Notes: generated by a model not told the origin, from the letters alone. 64,000 bases of DNA from Methylobacter sp. KS41 (GCA_002862125.1 PHSP01000003.1:1426001-1490000), one strand, 5' to 3'; numbered from the stretch's first letter, positions 47,351 to 57,910 are shown. Program-made: numbers and translations.

Positions 47351-48955
47351 TTATTTTTCGATATTCAAAACCGGAACCGCCGCCAGCAGTTTTCTGGTAT
47401 AGGCGTGCTCAGGTTGCATGAGCACCTGCGCTGCGCTGCCATGTTCTATAATTTTCCCTTGATACATAACGGCGACTTCATCGGCAATTTCCGCAACAAC
47501 GGCAAGATCATGCGTGATGAATAAATAGCTTAGACCCTTTTCCTTCTGTAACACCTTGAGTAATCGAATAATTTGTGCTTGCACAGAAACATCCAGCGCG
47601 CTGGTAGGTTCATCGCATACGATCAGTTTTGGATTAACCGCCAGCGCGCGCGCAATGCAAATGCGCTGCCGCTGGCCGCCGGAAAATTCATGCGGGTACC
47701 GTTGCATCGAATCTTTTGGTAAATCGACCTGTTGCAACAGTTGCAGGACGATTGCCTTGCGTTCGGCATAGCTGATTTTAGGATGCAAAGCCCTGATGCC
47801 TTCCGCGATGATGTCTCCGACCAGCATCCTGGGATTCATCGATGAAAAGGGATCTTGAAAAACGATCTGAATATTGGCGCGTTGCTGCCTTAATGTTTCT
47901 CCGGTCAAGCTATTAAGATCCACGCCATTGATGACGACCTGTCCGCTGCCTGGTATCAAGTTTAACAGGCTTTTTCCCAGCGTAGTTTTGCCGCAGCCGG
48001 ATTCACCCACCAAAGCCAGCGTTTTGCCTTGCTGAATGTTAAAGCTTACGCCATCAACTGCGCGTACATGATCGACTACCCGTTTAAAAAGACCTTTCCG
48101 GATCGGATAGTAACAATAAAAGTCATTGACTTGTAGTAATGGAGGTTTTTCCTGCGGAGCATGCGTTAAACAGCGGTGCATGGAAGGCAAGGTACTGAGC
48201 AGCTTGCGGGTATAGGCGTGCCTGGGCTGATTGAACAGCTCTCCGGTTACTCCTGTTTCGACAATTTTACCTTGCTGCATCACCGCCACGCGGTCCGCCA
48301 TCGTAGACACCAGCGCCAAATCATGGCTAATCAGCCACAACGCCATTCCCGTCTGTTGCTGTATGGCTTTCAGCAATGCCAATATCTGCGCCTGAATGGT
48401 TACATCCAGGGAGGTGGTGGGTTCATCGGCAATCAATAAATCCGGTTGACCCGCCAAGGCGATGGCAATCATCACCCGTTGCCGCTGGCCGCCGGAAAGT
48501 TGATGCGGGTAGTCCTTAATCCGTTGTTGCGGCTCGGGTATTTCAACCTGCTGCAATAATTGCAGAACCCGTTGTTTGACGGCTTTGCGGGGCAAAGAGA
48601 AATGGATTTTTATGGCTTCTTCGATTTGACTGCCGATGGTCATCACCGGATTCAGTGATGACATCGGGTCTTGAAATATCAGGCCGATGCGTCTGCCGCG
48701 AATTTTACACAGCTCATTTTCCGGACGTTTTATCAAATTATCGCCTTGCAAACTGATTGTGCCGGCTTTTATTCTGGCATTGTTGGGCAATAGTCTCAGC
48801 ACCGATAATGCCGTGATAGATTTACCGGATCCCGATTCGCCGACTAACGCAAAGGTTTCGCCTGGATAGATGGTAAAACTGATGTCATCAACAACTGTCT
48901 GCTGTTGATTGAATGTGACGCTGAGATTTTCAACAGACAACAAAGGATTATTCAT
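47351..48955 (-). CDS. yejF: fused double ABC-transporter ATPase (YejF-like)
   Basis: A 534-residue protein with two complete ABC ATPases. First: Walker A GESGSGKS (about 37-44), signature LSGGQRQR, Walker B LLIADEPTT. Second: GESGCGKT, FSGGQRQR, LIVCDEPTS. Each ends with the oligopeptide-type HAYTRKLL motif. YejF-type proteins power oligopeptide/microcin C import with YejA, B and E. No permease or binding-protein gene adjoins it here, so the partners must lie elsewhere; the gene could also be a DppDF-type fusion. Confidence 0.85.
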   Translation of the reverse strand: MNNPLLSVENLSVTFNQQQTVVDDISFTIYPGETFALVGESGSGKSITALSVLRLLPNNARIKAGTISLQGDNLIKRPENELCKIRGRRIGLIFQDPMSSLNPVMTIGSQIEEAIKIHFSLPRKAVKQRVLQLLQQVEIPEPQQRIKDYPHQLSGGQRQRVMIAIALAGQPDLLIADEPTTSLDVTIQAQILALLKAIQQQTGMALWLISHDLALVSTMADRVAVMQQGKIVETGVTGELFNQPRHAYTRKLLSTLPSMHRCLTHAPQEKPPLLQVNDFYCYYPIRKGLFKRVVDHVRAVDGVSFNIQQGKTLALVGESGCGKTTLGKSLLNLIPGSGQVVINGVDLNSLTGETLRQQRANIQIVFQDPFSSMNPRMLVGDIIAEGIRALHPKISYAERKAIVLQLLQQVDLPKDSMQRYPHEFSGGQRQRICIARALAVNPKLIVCDEPTSALDVSVQAQIIRLLKVLQKEKGLSYLFITHDLAVVAEIADEVAVMYQGKIIEHGSAAQVLMQPEHAYTRKLLAAVPVLNIEK

Positions 48956-49060
48956 GGCTTATTCGTTTTGGCAGGCCGCCAGTCAAGAGTGTGCAGGCCG
49001 GAAAGCCACGCGCAACGGACTAAGTCAGTGGATGCGTGTAGTTTTTCAACCAACAGAGAG

Positions 49061-50734
49061 CTAAAACAGCCCCGTTATCCTACCGTCATCGGCTATATCA
49101 ATTCTTTCCGCGGCAGGCGCTTTGGGTAAACCCGGCATAGTCATTATGTCGCCTGCTATGGCAACTATAAAGCCAGCGCCGTTGGCCAGCCTGACTTCCC
49201 GAATTTCCAGCGTGTGTCCGGAGGGCGCTCCTTTAACGGCGGGATCTGTTGAAAAGGACATTTGCGTTTTTGCAATGCAGACCGGGAATTTTCCATATTC
49301 GCTATCCCATGCCGCCAGTTGGGCTTTTACCCTGGCGTTGGCGGTGACGCCTGCCGCACCGTATAACTTGGAGGCAATAGCTTCGATTTTTTCCCACAAA
49401 CCGAGGTTTTCATCATAGACGTAAGTAAACCCCGGTTCGCGGCGGTCAACAATGTTAATGACGGCCTCCGCCAAGGCCTCTGCGCCTGCTCCGCCGGAGG
49501 CCCAATGCTTGGAAAGCACGCAAGTTGCGCCAATTGCCTTGCATTTTTCTTGCAGCAAAGCGATTTCCGCTTCGGTGTCAAAAGTGAAATGGTTAATGCA
49601 CACCACGCAAGGCAAACCGTAATGCTGGGTAATGTTGCGGTAATGACGTTCAAGATTGGCAAAACCTTGGTCCAGTGCCGCCAGATTTTTACTGTTTAAG
49701 GCTTCTTTTGCTACGCCGCCATGGAATTTAAGCGCTCTGACGGTGGCGACTAATACCACAGCCGAGGGTTTTAACCCGGACATGCGGCATTTAATATCAA
49801 TAAATTTTTCAGCGCCCAGATCAGCTCCGAAGCCCGCCTCGGTCACGACATAATCAGCCAGTTTTAATGCTGTTTTGGTAGCGGTTACCGTGTTGCAACC
49901 GTGGGCAATATTGGCAAACGGGCCTCCATGAATAATGGCGATGTTGTTTTCCAGAGTTTGCACCAGATTAGGTTTGATGGCATCTTTTAATAAGGCTGCC
50001 ATAGCCCCTTGAGCATTCAAGTCACGGGCATAAACGGGTGTCACTTTATCGGATTTATAGCCGATGACGATGCGCCCCAGACGTTCTTTAAGATCGGCGC
50101 GACTGGTGGCCAGGCAAAGAATCGCCATGACTTCGGAGGCTACCACGATGTCATAACCGTCTTCACGCAAATGGCCGTTCGCAGGCCCACCCATGCCGAC
50201 TACGATGTGACGCAGGGCGCGGTCGTTCATATCAACCACCCGTTTCCATTGGATGCGTCTTGGGTCTATATCCAGTGCGTTACCGTGATTGATGTGGTTG
50301 TCTATCAACGCCGATAACAGATTATGCGCCACACCGATAGCATGAAAGTCACCGGTAAAGTGCAGGTTGATGTCTTCCATCGGTACAACTTGGGAGTGAC
50401 CGCCGCCCGCAGCGCCGCCTTTAACCCCAAAGCAGGGCCCTAATGAAGGTTCGCGCAGGCACATCATGGTTTTTTTGCCCAGCCGGTTCATGGCATCGCC
50501 CAAGCCTACTGTCGTGGTAGTCTTGCCTTCTCCCGCAGGAGTAGGACTGATAGCGGTTACCAGAATCAGTTTGCCGTCTTCTTGACCGGTCAGGCTGTTG
50601 ATATATTCCAGTGATATTTTGGCTTTGTAATGACCGAAGGGGTCCAGGTGTCCGGCATCAATGCCGTACTGTTCTTTTGCCAAACCGATGATCGGTCGCA
50701 TAGTGGCTTGTTGGGCGATTTTTATATCTGACAT
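49061..50734 (-). CDS. ftfL: formate-tetrahydrofolate ligase
   Basis: A 557-residue enzyme (Fhs/FtfL family, normal length about 557). P-loop TPAGEGKT (65-72), [33 protein letters not shown], and [24 protein letters not shown]. It makes N10-formyl-H4F from formate, H4F and ATP, the entry of C1 units into the serine cycle in methylotrophs. It lies upstream of the glyA-gck-mtdA group on the same strand in genome order terms, but is separated from glyA by the 2.2-kb accessory patch. Confidence 0.95.
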   Translation of the reverse strand: MSDIKIAQQATMRPIIGLAKEQYGIDAGHLDPFGHYKAKISLEYINSLTGQEDGKLILVTAISPTPAGEGKTTTTVGLGDAMNRLGKKTMMCLREPSLGPCFGVKGGAAGGGHSQVVPMEDINLHFTGDFHAIGVAHNLLSALIDNHINHGNALDIDPRRIQWKRVVDMNDRALRHIVVGMGGPANGHLREDGYDIVVASEVMAILCLATSRADLKERLGRIVIGYKSDKVTPVYARDLNAQGAMAALLKDAIKPNLVQTLENNIAIIHGGPFANIAHGCNTVTATKTALKLADYVVTEAGFGADLGAEKFIDIKCRMSGLKPSAVVLVATVRALKFHGGVAKEALNSKNLAALDQGFANLERHYRNITQHYGLPCVVCINHFTFDTEAEIALLQEKCKAIGATCVLSKHWASGGAGAEALAEAVINIVDRREPGFTYVYDENLGLWEKIEAIASKLYGAAGVTANARVKAQLAAWDSEYGKFPVCIAKTQMSFSTDPAVKGAPSGHTLEIREVRLANGAGFIVAIAGDIMTMPGLPKAPAAERIDIADDGRITGLF

Positions 50735-50824
50735 GGTTTAGTTCCGAATTTAAAAAAATTGAGATATGCATGCATACCATAAATCTGATTACTGAAGGGT
50801 TATTGAATTCCCGGTCTCTATAGG

Positions 50825-51211
50825 TTAGCTATCTAATAGCTGAACTGAATAGGCAGCAAACATGCCGTCATCGCTCACCAGCGTTAATTGCTCTGCCTGA
50901 GCCTGGGCAATAAGCAATCGGTCAAAGGGGTCGCGATGATGAAAAGGCAAATTTAATAGGTACAATAAATGTGGTGTGCGGATAGGCAGGAAATCAATTC
51001 CCTGTTGCCTGAGAATGTTTTCAATCGTAGTCAAATCATCCAGCAATTCCAGTTTTCCCAAGGCAACTTTGATGGTTATCTCCCACAGACTAGCCATGCT
51101 TACAGCAATCAGATTGTGCCGGTCTTCAATGCTGGTTTTCCAAATTTCCGGTAACTTTGGGTTATTGTCCAGGTACCAAAGCAAAATGTGAGTATCCAGT
51201 AATAACTTCAT
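50825..51211 (-). CDS. PIN-domain toxin (VapC-like)
   Basis: A 128-residue PIN ribonuclease of the COG3744 type. The acidic residues are visible: D6 in LLLDTHILLWYLD, E44 in SLWEITIKVALGKLEL, D94/D97 in HHRDPFDRLLIAQA and D114/D115 in LVSDDG. VapC toxins cleave tRNA or rRNA. The start overlaps the antitoxin stop by four bases. Confidence 0.88.
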   Translation of the reverse strand: MKLLLDTHILLWYLDNNPKLPEIWKTSIEDRHNLIAVSMASLWEITIKVALGKLELLDDLTTIENILRQQGIDFLPIRTPHLLYLLNLPFHHRDPFDRLLIAQAQAEQLTLVSDDGMFAAYSVQLLDS

Positions 51212-51438
51212 TTTTCGTATTCAGCAAAATCCGCTAATGGTGCATTAAAATCGTCGCTTATTTTGATACGCCCCGCCAAAGCACCGGCTTTTCGGGTCAG
51301 TGTCGAAAGATGTTCTTCTTGCTGAGGTTCGGCGTCACTTACCGCTATTTCAATAACTTTACCGTGGAACAACACCTTAACGGAATTTAAAAAATCGTTA
51401 TTAAGTTCGTCTGCCTTAAGTTTGTAGGTTGTTTGCAT
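51208..51438 (-). CDS. VapB-type antitoxin (DUF2281-like)
   Basis: A 76-residue partner of the PIN toxin. The N-terminal half is strand-rich (FHGKVIEIAV), and the C-terminal toxin-binding tail reads LAGRIKISDDFNAPLADFAEY, typical of antitoxins of COG3744 PIN toxins. A GAAACAGC region rather than a strong Shine-Dalgarno sequence precedes the ATG. Together with the toxin it forms a complete module in the patch dividing the serine-cycle cluster. Confidence 0.75.
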   Translation of the reverse strand: MQTTYKLKADELNNDFLNSVKVLFHGKVIEIAVSDAEPQQEEHLSTLTRKAGALAGRIKISDDFNAPLADFAEYEK

Positions 51439-51475
51439 AGCTGTTTCGCTCAGTGTTTGATTTATAAGGTAATGG

Positions 51476-51700
51476 TCAAATTTTAGATGAATGAGGACGA
51501 CGCTTGAGCAAAGACAAAAAGAATGTTGTTATTACCGTTGCTTTTCGTCGTGAATATTGTGTCCTTCGGGGTCCACTATAGACATCTATATCAACTTGTT
51601 GATTGCTTTTAATGTTCCAGCTTATTCCAGAAAATATAGTATTTCCTGTAATTCCAGCTTGAGCTAATGCAATATTTTCACCCTGTTTTAAATTTTTCAT
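51476..51700 (-). pseudogene. TerD-like N-terminal fragment
   Basis: A 74-residue product whose first 40 residues (LKQGENIALAQAG ... GISWNIKSNQQVDIDV) resemble the start of TerD-family proteins, where a KGxNISL segment is followed by GLGWD and a FDLDAS calcium-binding strand. After DIDV it reads SGPRRTQYSRRK and loses similarity; the next frame continues briefly as VDPEGHNIHDEK before a stop. It therefore looks like a frameshifted and truncated TerD gene. Similarity is modest. Confidence 0.4.
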
Positions 51701-51727
51701 CGCCTTTTTATCCTAGGAAGTAGGATC

Positions 51728-51757
51728 GTAGGTTGGGTTGAAGGACTAAGCCCAATA
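51728..51757. repeat. degenerate GTTGGGTT palindrome
   Basis: GTAGGTTGGGTT is followed by AAGCCCAATA, giving an imperfect stem TTGGGTT/AAGCCCAA (about 51733-51755). It resembles the TAGGTTGGGTTA...TAACCCAAC palindromes common in proteobacterial genomes and the cleaner copy at 52405-52428. Confidence 0.4.
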
Positions 51758-51828
51758 CTATTATGTGTCCTTGTTGGGGTTTGCAAGCTAACTTTCACCT
51801 ACACGCTGCTTTTTATATGTGAATTGAT

Positions 51829-52152
51829 TCAATCATTAAAGACTTCAGCAGCTTTATTTGCGGCATCTAAATGAAGTGTACTTGAGCAGTTTATTGTAGA
51901 GGAATAAGATGCGTCTGACTGCTCTAAAGATAAAACCTGCGTTTGGTGTCCTAACTCCTCAGCAGCAACGACGAGCTTGCAAAAAGGCACTAGCTCTGAT
52001 TTTAAATCGAACAATAAAGTGCTTGCGCTTTGGGGCTTTGGATTATACCTGCTATCACAAGTAGCTTTATCTAAGATATTTTTTAAGTTTTTTGTGTTTG
52101 ACTGTGCATCCTTATCTGGATGGTTTTCAACAATCGCTAAAATGTATCTCAT
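51829..52152 (-). CDS. hypothetical protein
   Basis: A possible 107-residue protein (MRYILAIVENHPDKDAQ..., ending AANKAAEVFND). The start has a modest AGGAAA site. The sequence looks like a compact cytoplasmic protein with DLKSELVPFCKLVVAAEELGH in the middle. I recognise no family. The surroundings are A/T-rich and accessory. The antisense strand offers no better gene. Confidence 0.4.
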   Translation of the reverse strand: MRYILAIVENHPDKDAQSNTKNLKNILDKATCDSRYNPKPQSASTLLFDLKSELVPFCKLVVAAEELGHQTQVLSLEQSDASYSSTINCSSTLHLDAANKAAEVFND

Positions 52153-52341
52153 GAGTTTTTCCTATGTTTAAGTCAAAATTAGGGTATTTTTTAGATGGAG
52201 GTTAGCAAGTTCTCCTCAAGTAACGTGTTGAGCTTTATGGAGAAAGCTCATTGGGATGAGACACGAACCCCCAACACTTCGGTTTTGTTGCACCCAAAGA
52301 GCATAAAGGATTCCTTTACGTCATCTCAACCCGCAACCCGC

Positions 52342-52395
52342 TCAACTATAAACCGGAAATCGCGCGCAAAGGTTACTGACTTTTTCACGCACCAG
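52342..52395 (-). pseudogene. duplicate of the last 17 codons and stop of glyA
   Basis: Read on the minus strand, this segment encodes [17 protein letters not shown] and a TGA stop, exactly the C-terminus of the intact GlyA ending at 52934. The two DNA copies (52342-52395 and 52934-52987) share 47 of 54 bases. The seven differences fall in six codons (TTG/CTG, AAG/AAA, AAT/AAC, CTA/CTT, GCA/GCG, AGG/CGA) and none changes an amino acid. Beyond the 54 bp the similarity stops abruptly. It is either the original glyA 3' end displaced by an integrated element, or a relic of a second glyA. Confidence 0.85.
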
Positions 52396-52404
52396 TAACA
52401 GTTG

Positions 52405-52428
52405 GTTGGGTTACATGAGTAACCCAAC
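52405..52428. repeat. perfect GTTGGGTTAC palindrome
   Basis: GTTGGGTTAC (52405-52414) and GTAACCCAAC (52419-52428) form a perfect 10-bp stem with loop ATGA. It belongs to the GTTGGGTTA...TAACCCAAC class of REP/MITE-like palindromes. It lies ten bases inside the segment bounded by the two glyA ends. Confidence 0.6.
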
Positions 52429-52485
52429 ACGTAGACGATGAGTAAGGGTTTTGTCGGGAGCAATCACCAATCCGATCTAAGCTGC

Positions 52486-52728
52486 TTAATCTCGAGAGGG
52501 GTAGATTCCCTCCATGCAAATGATGTAGATTAAGTTTGGAGCTGGAACAGCTTTGCGTAAATCAGGTAGCCCAAAAGTAGTTCGCCCGTCTCCACCGAAC
52601 TGGGTTCCCAAGAGCGAGAACAAAGCTGTGTTCTGAGTAATATTTAGTAACTGCCCGTCACAGAGCGCCCAGCCCTTTGGAACAAAGGTGCCAGCGAATA
52701 ATTTAACGATGCCAAGGTATTCATCCAT
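52486..52728 (-). CDS. miniature phage-tail-collar domain protein (MdpB-like)
   Basis: An 80-residue protein starting MDEYLGIVKLFAGTFVPKGWALCDGQLL. A strong GGAGG site six bases upstream fixes this start over a longer in-frame one at 52785. The first 55 residues are a tail-collar domain (ITQNTALFSLLGTQFGGDGRTTFGLPDLR), then the chain jumps to LIYIICMEGIYPSRD, the usual C-terminus of MdpB/microcystin-dependent-type proteins, which are normally about 170-180 residues. The middle (VPIG...VTLT...HTH) is missing in frame. Short members of this type exist, so it may be functional. Confidence 0.75.
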   Translation of the reverse strand: MDEYLGIVKLFAGTFVPKGWALCDGQLLNITQNTALFSLLGTQFGGDGRTTFGLPDLRKAVPAPNLIYIICMEGIYPSRD

Positions 52729-52933
52729 AGTGTCCTCCAAGGGGAAATGATAATTAAAACTTTCTACGCTGGACTGACTTTGCAAGCCGAGTCCAAAACG
52801 TTTTGTTGCGCTGCAAACAAGTGAATATGTTTGCAGCGGTGGGAGCTTAAGCTATTAACTCAAGGCTCCTGAAGCAATCAATCCATAGTGCTAGTCCCGC
52901 TTAGGTCGAGCTGGCGAAGCCGGCTTCCTATTA

Positions 52934-54187
<1,254 letters not shown>

Positions 54188-54199
54188 GGTATCTCCTGA

Positions 54200-55597
54200 T
54201 TATAGAGGGGTGTTTGTGTAAGAATTAGGATGGATAAGTAATACTTGCAGGTCGGCTACGTTAGTTCCGGTCGCGCCTGTGTCAAGTAAATCCTGTGAGC
54301 TTTTTAATGCAGTGTAGGAATCGTTATTGTCCAGCATGGCAAGCGGGTCAATGCCTGACTGAAGCATGCGCTTTATAGAATCTTGATCAACGATGCCGCC
54401 GGCCGCATCGGTGGGGCCGTCACGGCCATCGGTGCCGCCGCTAAGGAAAGTCCAGTGGCCTGTCAAGCCAAGTTGCTGCGCGGCAATTGCAAAAGCCAGC
54501 GCCATTTCCTGGTTACGGCCGCCGCGGCCATTGCCTTTCAGGGTAACCGTGGTTTCGCCGCCCGCCAGCAAGGCTAGGGGTTTGCCGATGCCGTTATTGA
54601 TCAAGCGTTTTGCGTAGCCCACCCATTTTTCAGCGGCATGTCTTGCCTCGCCGCAAAGATGAGCATCGTACAATTGGGCTTCGTAGCCTGAATCTTGAGC
54701 GGCTTTTAGCGTTGCATTGATGCTGATGGCGTTGCTGCCGATCAATGTATGCGTGGTGTTTTTAAAAACGTCATCGCCAGGTTTCGGCGTTTCCGGCGTT
54801 TTGCCAAGCTTGCCCTGTTCCAAATGCTGCCGGACAGGTGCTGGAACCTTGTCCCAAATGCCTTTGGCTGTAAAAACGGCAATGGCATCGGCATAAGTGC
54901 TGGGGTCGGGGACGGTTGGGCCGCTGGCAATGGCGCTTAAATCATCTCCTAATACATCTGATAAAATAAACGCATGCAAGTCCGCCGGAACTGCCAGTCT
55001 TGCCAAGCCACCGCCTTTTAACCGTGACAAATGTTTGCGCACGCAGTTGATCTCGTCGATGGTCGCGCCGCTCGCCAAGAGCAGGCCGGTGGCGGCAATT
55101 TTTTCCTGTAGCGTAACCGGGCCGACAGGGCAGGGAATCAGCGCTGAACCGCCGCCGCTCACCAGCGTCAATACCAGTTCACCCTTTTGCGCATGCTGTA
55201 TCCGCCCGGCGCACTTAAGGGCCGCATTAAGACCGGCTTGATCGGGCAGCGGATGCGAAGCGCCGATGACCTCAACGTGTTCAACGGCGGTTACGTTTTC
55301 ATAATTGGTAACGGCTATGCCGGAATCCGCCAGCAGATGCGCGGGAACGATTTCCCGGGCCGCTTTCGCCATTGCGCAAGCCGCTTTGCCAAAAGCGATA
55401 AGATGGACTTTTGACCATTGACCGGTGCGCTTTTGGGGAAGGTCATCCGGATTTAACAAAATATCCAACAGCTGGCCGTCAGCTAACAAACACCTTTTAA
55501 CGGCTTGATAAGGATCAGCCGCAGCGACACCCGCTTGAAAAATGCTTAAGGCATTTTTTCGTGACAATAAGGTTACTGCGTCCGCTGAATCGCTCAT
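54200..55597 (-). CDS. glycerate 2-kinase, MOFRL type
   Basis: A 465-residue protein with an N-terminal DUF4147 domain (about 10-250: LIAFGKAACAMAKAA, ASHPLPDQAGL, LTLVSGGGSALIPCP, INCVRKHLSRLKGGGLA) and a C-terminal MOFRL domain (about 340-455: LLAGGETTVTLKGNGRGGRNQEMALAFA, LSGGTDGRDGPTDAAGGIVD). This type phosphorylates glycerate at C2 and serves the serine cycle in methylotrophs (gck). It sits nine bases after mtdA and 12 bp before glyA. Confidence 0.92.
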   Translation of the reverse strand: MSDSADAVTLLSRKNALSIFQAGVAAADPYQAVKRCLLADGQLLDILLNPDDLPQKRTGQWSKVHLIAFGKAACAMAKAAREIVPAHLLADSGIAVTNYENVTAVEHVEVIGASHPLPDQAGLNAALKCAGRIQHAQKGELVLTLVSGGGSALIPCPVGPVTLQEKIAATGLLLASGATIDEINCVRKHLSRLKGGGLARLAVPADLHAFILSDVLGDDLSAIASGPTVPDPSTYADAIAVFTAKGIWDKVPAPVRQHLEQGKLGKTPETPKPGDDVFKNTTHTLIGSNAISINATLKAAQDSGYEAQLYDAHLCGEARHAAEKWVGYAKRLINNGIGKPLALLAGGETTVTLKGNGRGGRNQEMALAFAIAAQQLGLTGHWTFLSGGTDGRDGPTDAAGGIVDQDSIKRMLQSGIDPLAMLDNNDSYTALKSSQDLLDTGATGTNVADLQVLLIHPNSYTNTPL

Positions 55598-55605
55598 TGA
55601 AAAAT

Positions 55606-56469
55606 TTATAACAAAGCCATTTCTTTAGCCAGGGCAAAGATGTTTTCGGCATCCAGAACCAGCTTGTTGTCTTCAAACAATTTGGCAATACAAGCGCGGT
55701 GTAAAGCCAGTTTTAATGAGCCGAAGCCAATTGCGCCCCAGATGACCTTGCCGTGGCGCAAATTGCCTTTATCCAGCATATCCGTGCCGCCAATGCCTAA
55801 AGGCGGAGTGGCGTTAGCGTCAGCTATCATTTCAATGCTGTTGTTAAATTGCCATTGGTCGGCCTTTAGCAGTTCCACGCCTGACGCTCCTGCCGCCAAA
55901 ACAATATTGGCGTTTTCAATGGCCCTGGCGCGGGCATTATTATCAAATGCTTCGACAGGCGTTAGGTCAACGCCAAAACGTTGCTTCATATTGTTGCAGG
56001 CTTCCTCGGCGCGCTCCATTTTACGCCCGGTCAGCGATACGTTTGCTCCTTCCAGAGCCAGCATAGCCGCTGCGCGCTGTCCGACAGGGCCTGTGCCCGC
56101 CAATACCACGGCTTTTTTTCCGGCGAGTGCGCCGCTGCATGCCAGTTTGGCAACGGCTGCCGCAGCGGTCGTGTTACTGCCGTTACTGTCCAGCATTACG
56201 GAGACTTGAAAGCCGGGGAAAAAACAGTTTTGCACGGCGGTAAATAATTTCTGACCGGCAACTATGTCACTGCCGCCAACAAAAATGGCGGTATTTTTTT
56301 TGTCTTTAGGCGCGCGGGTGAACATAGCGCCTTCCACCAATCCTGTAATGTTTTCCGGCATTAATCCCCCATGCCCGATAACATGATCCGCACCGCCGTC
56401 ATACCCGACTACCGTATCGAATACGGAAGGATGCGTGTCTGTGTCGAATTGGAATAACAGTTTTTTCAT
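55606..56469 (-). CDS. mtdA: NADP-dependent methylene-H4MPT/methylene-H4F dehydrogenase MtdA
   Basis: A 287-residue enzyme matching MtdA: MKKLLFQFDTDTHPSVFD at the start, DSNGSNTTAAAAVAK, Rossmann loop VVLAGTGPVGQRAAAMLA (about 121-138), and the closing IGFGSLKLALHRACI. It oxidises methylene-H4F or methylene-H4MPT with NADP+. The family is almost restricted to methylotrophs, so it is the best single taxonomic clue here. First gene of mtdA-gck-glyA; 282 bp separate it from the divergent mdh. Confidence 0.96.
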   Translation of the reverse strand: MKKLLFQFDTDTHPSVFDTVVGYDGGADHVIGHGGLMPENITGLVEGAMFTRAPKDKKNTAIFVGGSDIVAGQKLFTAVQNCFFPGFQVSVMLDSNGSNTTAAAAVAKLACSGALAGKKAVVLAGTGPVGQRAAAMLALEGANVSLTGRKMERAEEACNNMKQRFGVDLTPVEAFDNNARARAIENANIVLAAGASGVELLKADQWQFNNSIEMIADANATPPLGIGGTDMLDKGNLRHGKVIWGAIGFGSLKLALHRACIAKLFEDNKLVLDAENIFALAKEMALL

Positions 56470-56751
56470 TAACTTCCTCGCGGCTACGCGTAACTAGTGA
56501 TAATTTTGTGCTGTATTATACCCGATAAAAAAAACTGTGCCGTGATTAAGCAGCACGCTTAAGGGGTGTTTTTACTATGGCGGGAATGATACGATTAGGC
56601 GGGTAGCCAGCTTTCGTTTACTGGTAATAGTAACACTGTGAATCTTGATATTGCATGGTTGTTACGCGCTTTGCCGGGAATAATGATTGCCGATTATTAA
56701 TAGGCCTTTAAAATAAGACCTGAATAAATAATAAAATCAAAAGGAAAATAA

Positions 56752-57729
56752 ATGAAAACACCTCTACATATTGCGGTTACCGGTGCCGCGGGGCAAATTA
56801 GCTACTCTTTGCTTTTTCGTTTGACAGCAGGTTCATTGCTGGGTCCTGATCAACCCATAGTCTTGCATTTGCTGGAAATCACACCGGCAATGAATGCTTT
56901 GCAAGGTGTCGTGATGGAGTTAAATGACTGCGCCAGCCCCTTGTTGCACAGGATTGAGGTAACTGACGATCCTATGGTGGCATTCAGGAATGTTGATTAT
57001 GCTTTTCTGGTGGGCGCTCGTCCGAGGGGGCCGGGTATGGAACGCAAAGATCTTTTGGAAGCAAACGCAGAGATTTTTTCTGTGCAAGGCAAAGCCTTGA
57101 ATGCCGTAGCCAGCAGGGATGTAAAAGTCTTGGTAACGGGAAATCCAGCTAATACCAACGCCTTGATTGCTTTGAAAAACGCCCCGGGTTTAAAGCCAGA
57201 GAATTTTTCCGCAATGACTCGATTGGATCATAACCGGGCGATAAGCCAGTTGGCTGAAAAATGCGGCGTTCTGACTACCGATATAAAAAATATGACTATC
57301 TGGGGTAATCATTCAAATACGCAATATCCGGATTTACATCATGCCAAGGTAAAGGGTCAGGATGCCTTGTCCCTGGTTGACCAAAGCTGGTTTGCCGATG
57401 AATTTATACCTACCGTTCAGCAACGCGGCGCGGCCGTGATTAAGGCCAGAGGCCAGTCGAGCGCGGCATCTGCTGCAAATGCGGCAATTGATCAAATGAG
57501 GGACTGGGCGTTGGGTACCGAAGAAGGTGATTGGGTGAGTATGGGCGTGCTTTCTGATGGAAGTTATGGTATTGCCAAGGATTTAATTTATTCATTTCCG
57601 GTAACGGTAGATGACGGCAAGATAAGTATCGTAAAGGATCTGCCTATAAATGAATTTAGCAAGCAGAAGATGAAGTTTACAGAAACCGAGTTAAAAGAGG
57701 AGAGGGATGCGGTTAAGCATTTGTTGTGA
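56752..57729 (+). CDS. mdh: malate dehydrogenase
   Basis: A 325-residue NAD-dependent enzyme of the cytoplasmic-type (group 2) Mdh. It has [16 protein letters not shown] (about 9-24), [16 protein letters not shown] with the substrate Arg, [22 protein letters not shown] and the catalytic His in [12 protein letters not shown]. It serves the TCA cycle and the C4 arm of the serine cycle. It is divergent from mtdA; a GGAAAA sequence precedes the ATG. Confidence 0.96.
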   Translation: MKTPLHIAVTGAAGQISYSLLFRLTAGSLLGPDQPIVLHLLEITPAMNALQGVVMELNDCASPLLHRIEVTDDPMVAFRNVDYAFLVGARPRGPGMERKDLLEANAEIFSVQGKALNAVASRDVKVLVTGNPANTNALIALKNAPGLKPENFSAMTRLDHNRAISQLAEKCGVLTTDIKNMTIWGNHSNTQYPDLHHAKVKGQDALSLVDQSWFADEFIPTVQQRGAAVIKARGQSSAASAANAAIDQMRDWALGTEEGDWVSMGVLSDGSYGIAKDLIYSFPVTVDDGKISIVKDLPINEFSKQKMKFTETELKEERDAVKHLL

Positions 57730-57841
57730 AAAGATGATTAACTGTGATTTTTTTAAATAACATCTAATTTAGTAGTTGTGTTTTGAAGTTTTAATAAGCA
57801 ATACAAGGATATGATTAGGGTTCGCCATATATTTCCTGAGT

Positions 57842-57874
57842 CCTTCGACTGTGCTCAGGGCAGGCTATCGAAGG
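57842..57874. repeat. REP-like palindrome upstream of putA
   Basis: CCTTCGA (57842-57848) and TCGAAGG (57868-57874) bracket CTGTGCTCAGGGCAGGCTA. This CCTTCGACxGxGCTCAGG...TCGAAGG element is a common dispersed repeat in proteobacteria. A second, decayed copy is at 9820-9854. It has created an in-frame extension upstream of the true putA start. Confidence 0.6.
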
Positions 57875-57910
57875 GCCCGGCACGAACACAAGCAATTTTT
57901 TCGAGGTAAC

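Larger units (their letters stand above)
52153..52485. other. intergenic region holding a copy of the glyA 3' end
   Basis: About 330 bp without an intact gene. It contains a 54-bp duplicate of the glyA terminus (52342-52395) and a palindrome (52405-52428), each listed separately. The stretch 52190-52340 shows nothing recognisable. Confidence 0.5.

Noticed and set aside
57851-57910. Upstream start for putA
   Set aside because: The added 20 residues come from a palindromic repeat, while GAGG directly precedes the ATG at 57911.
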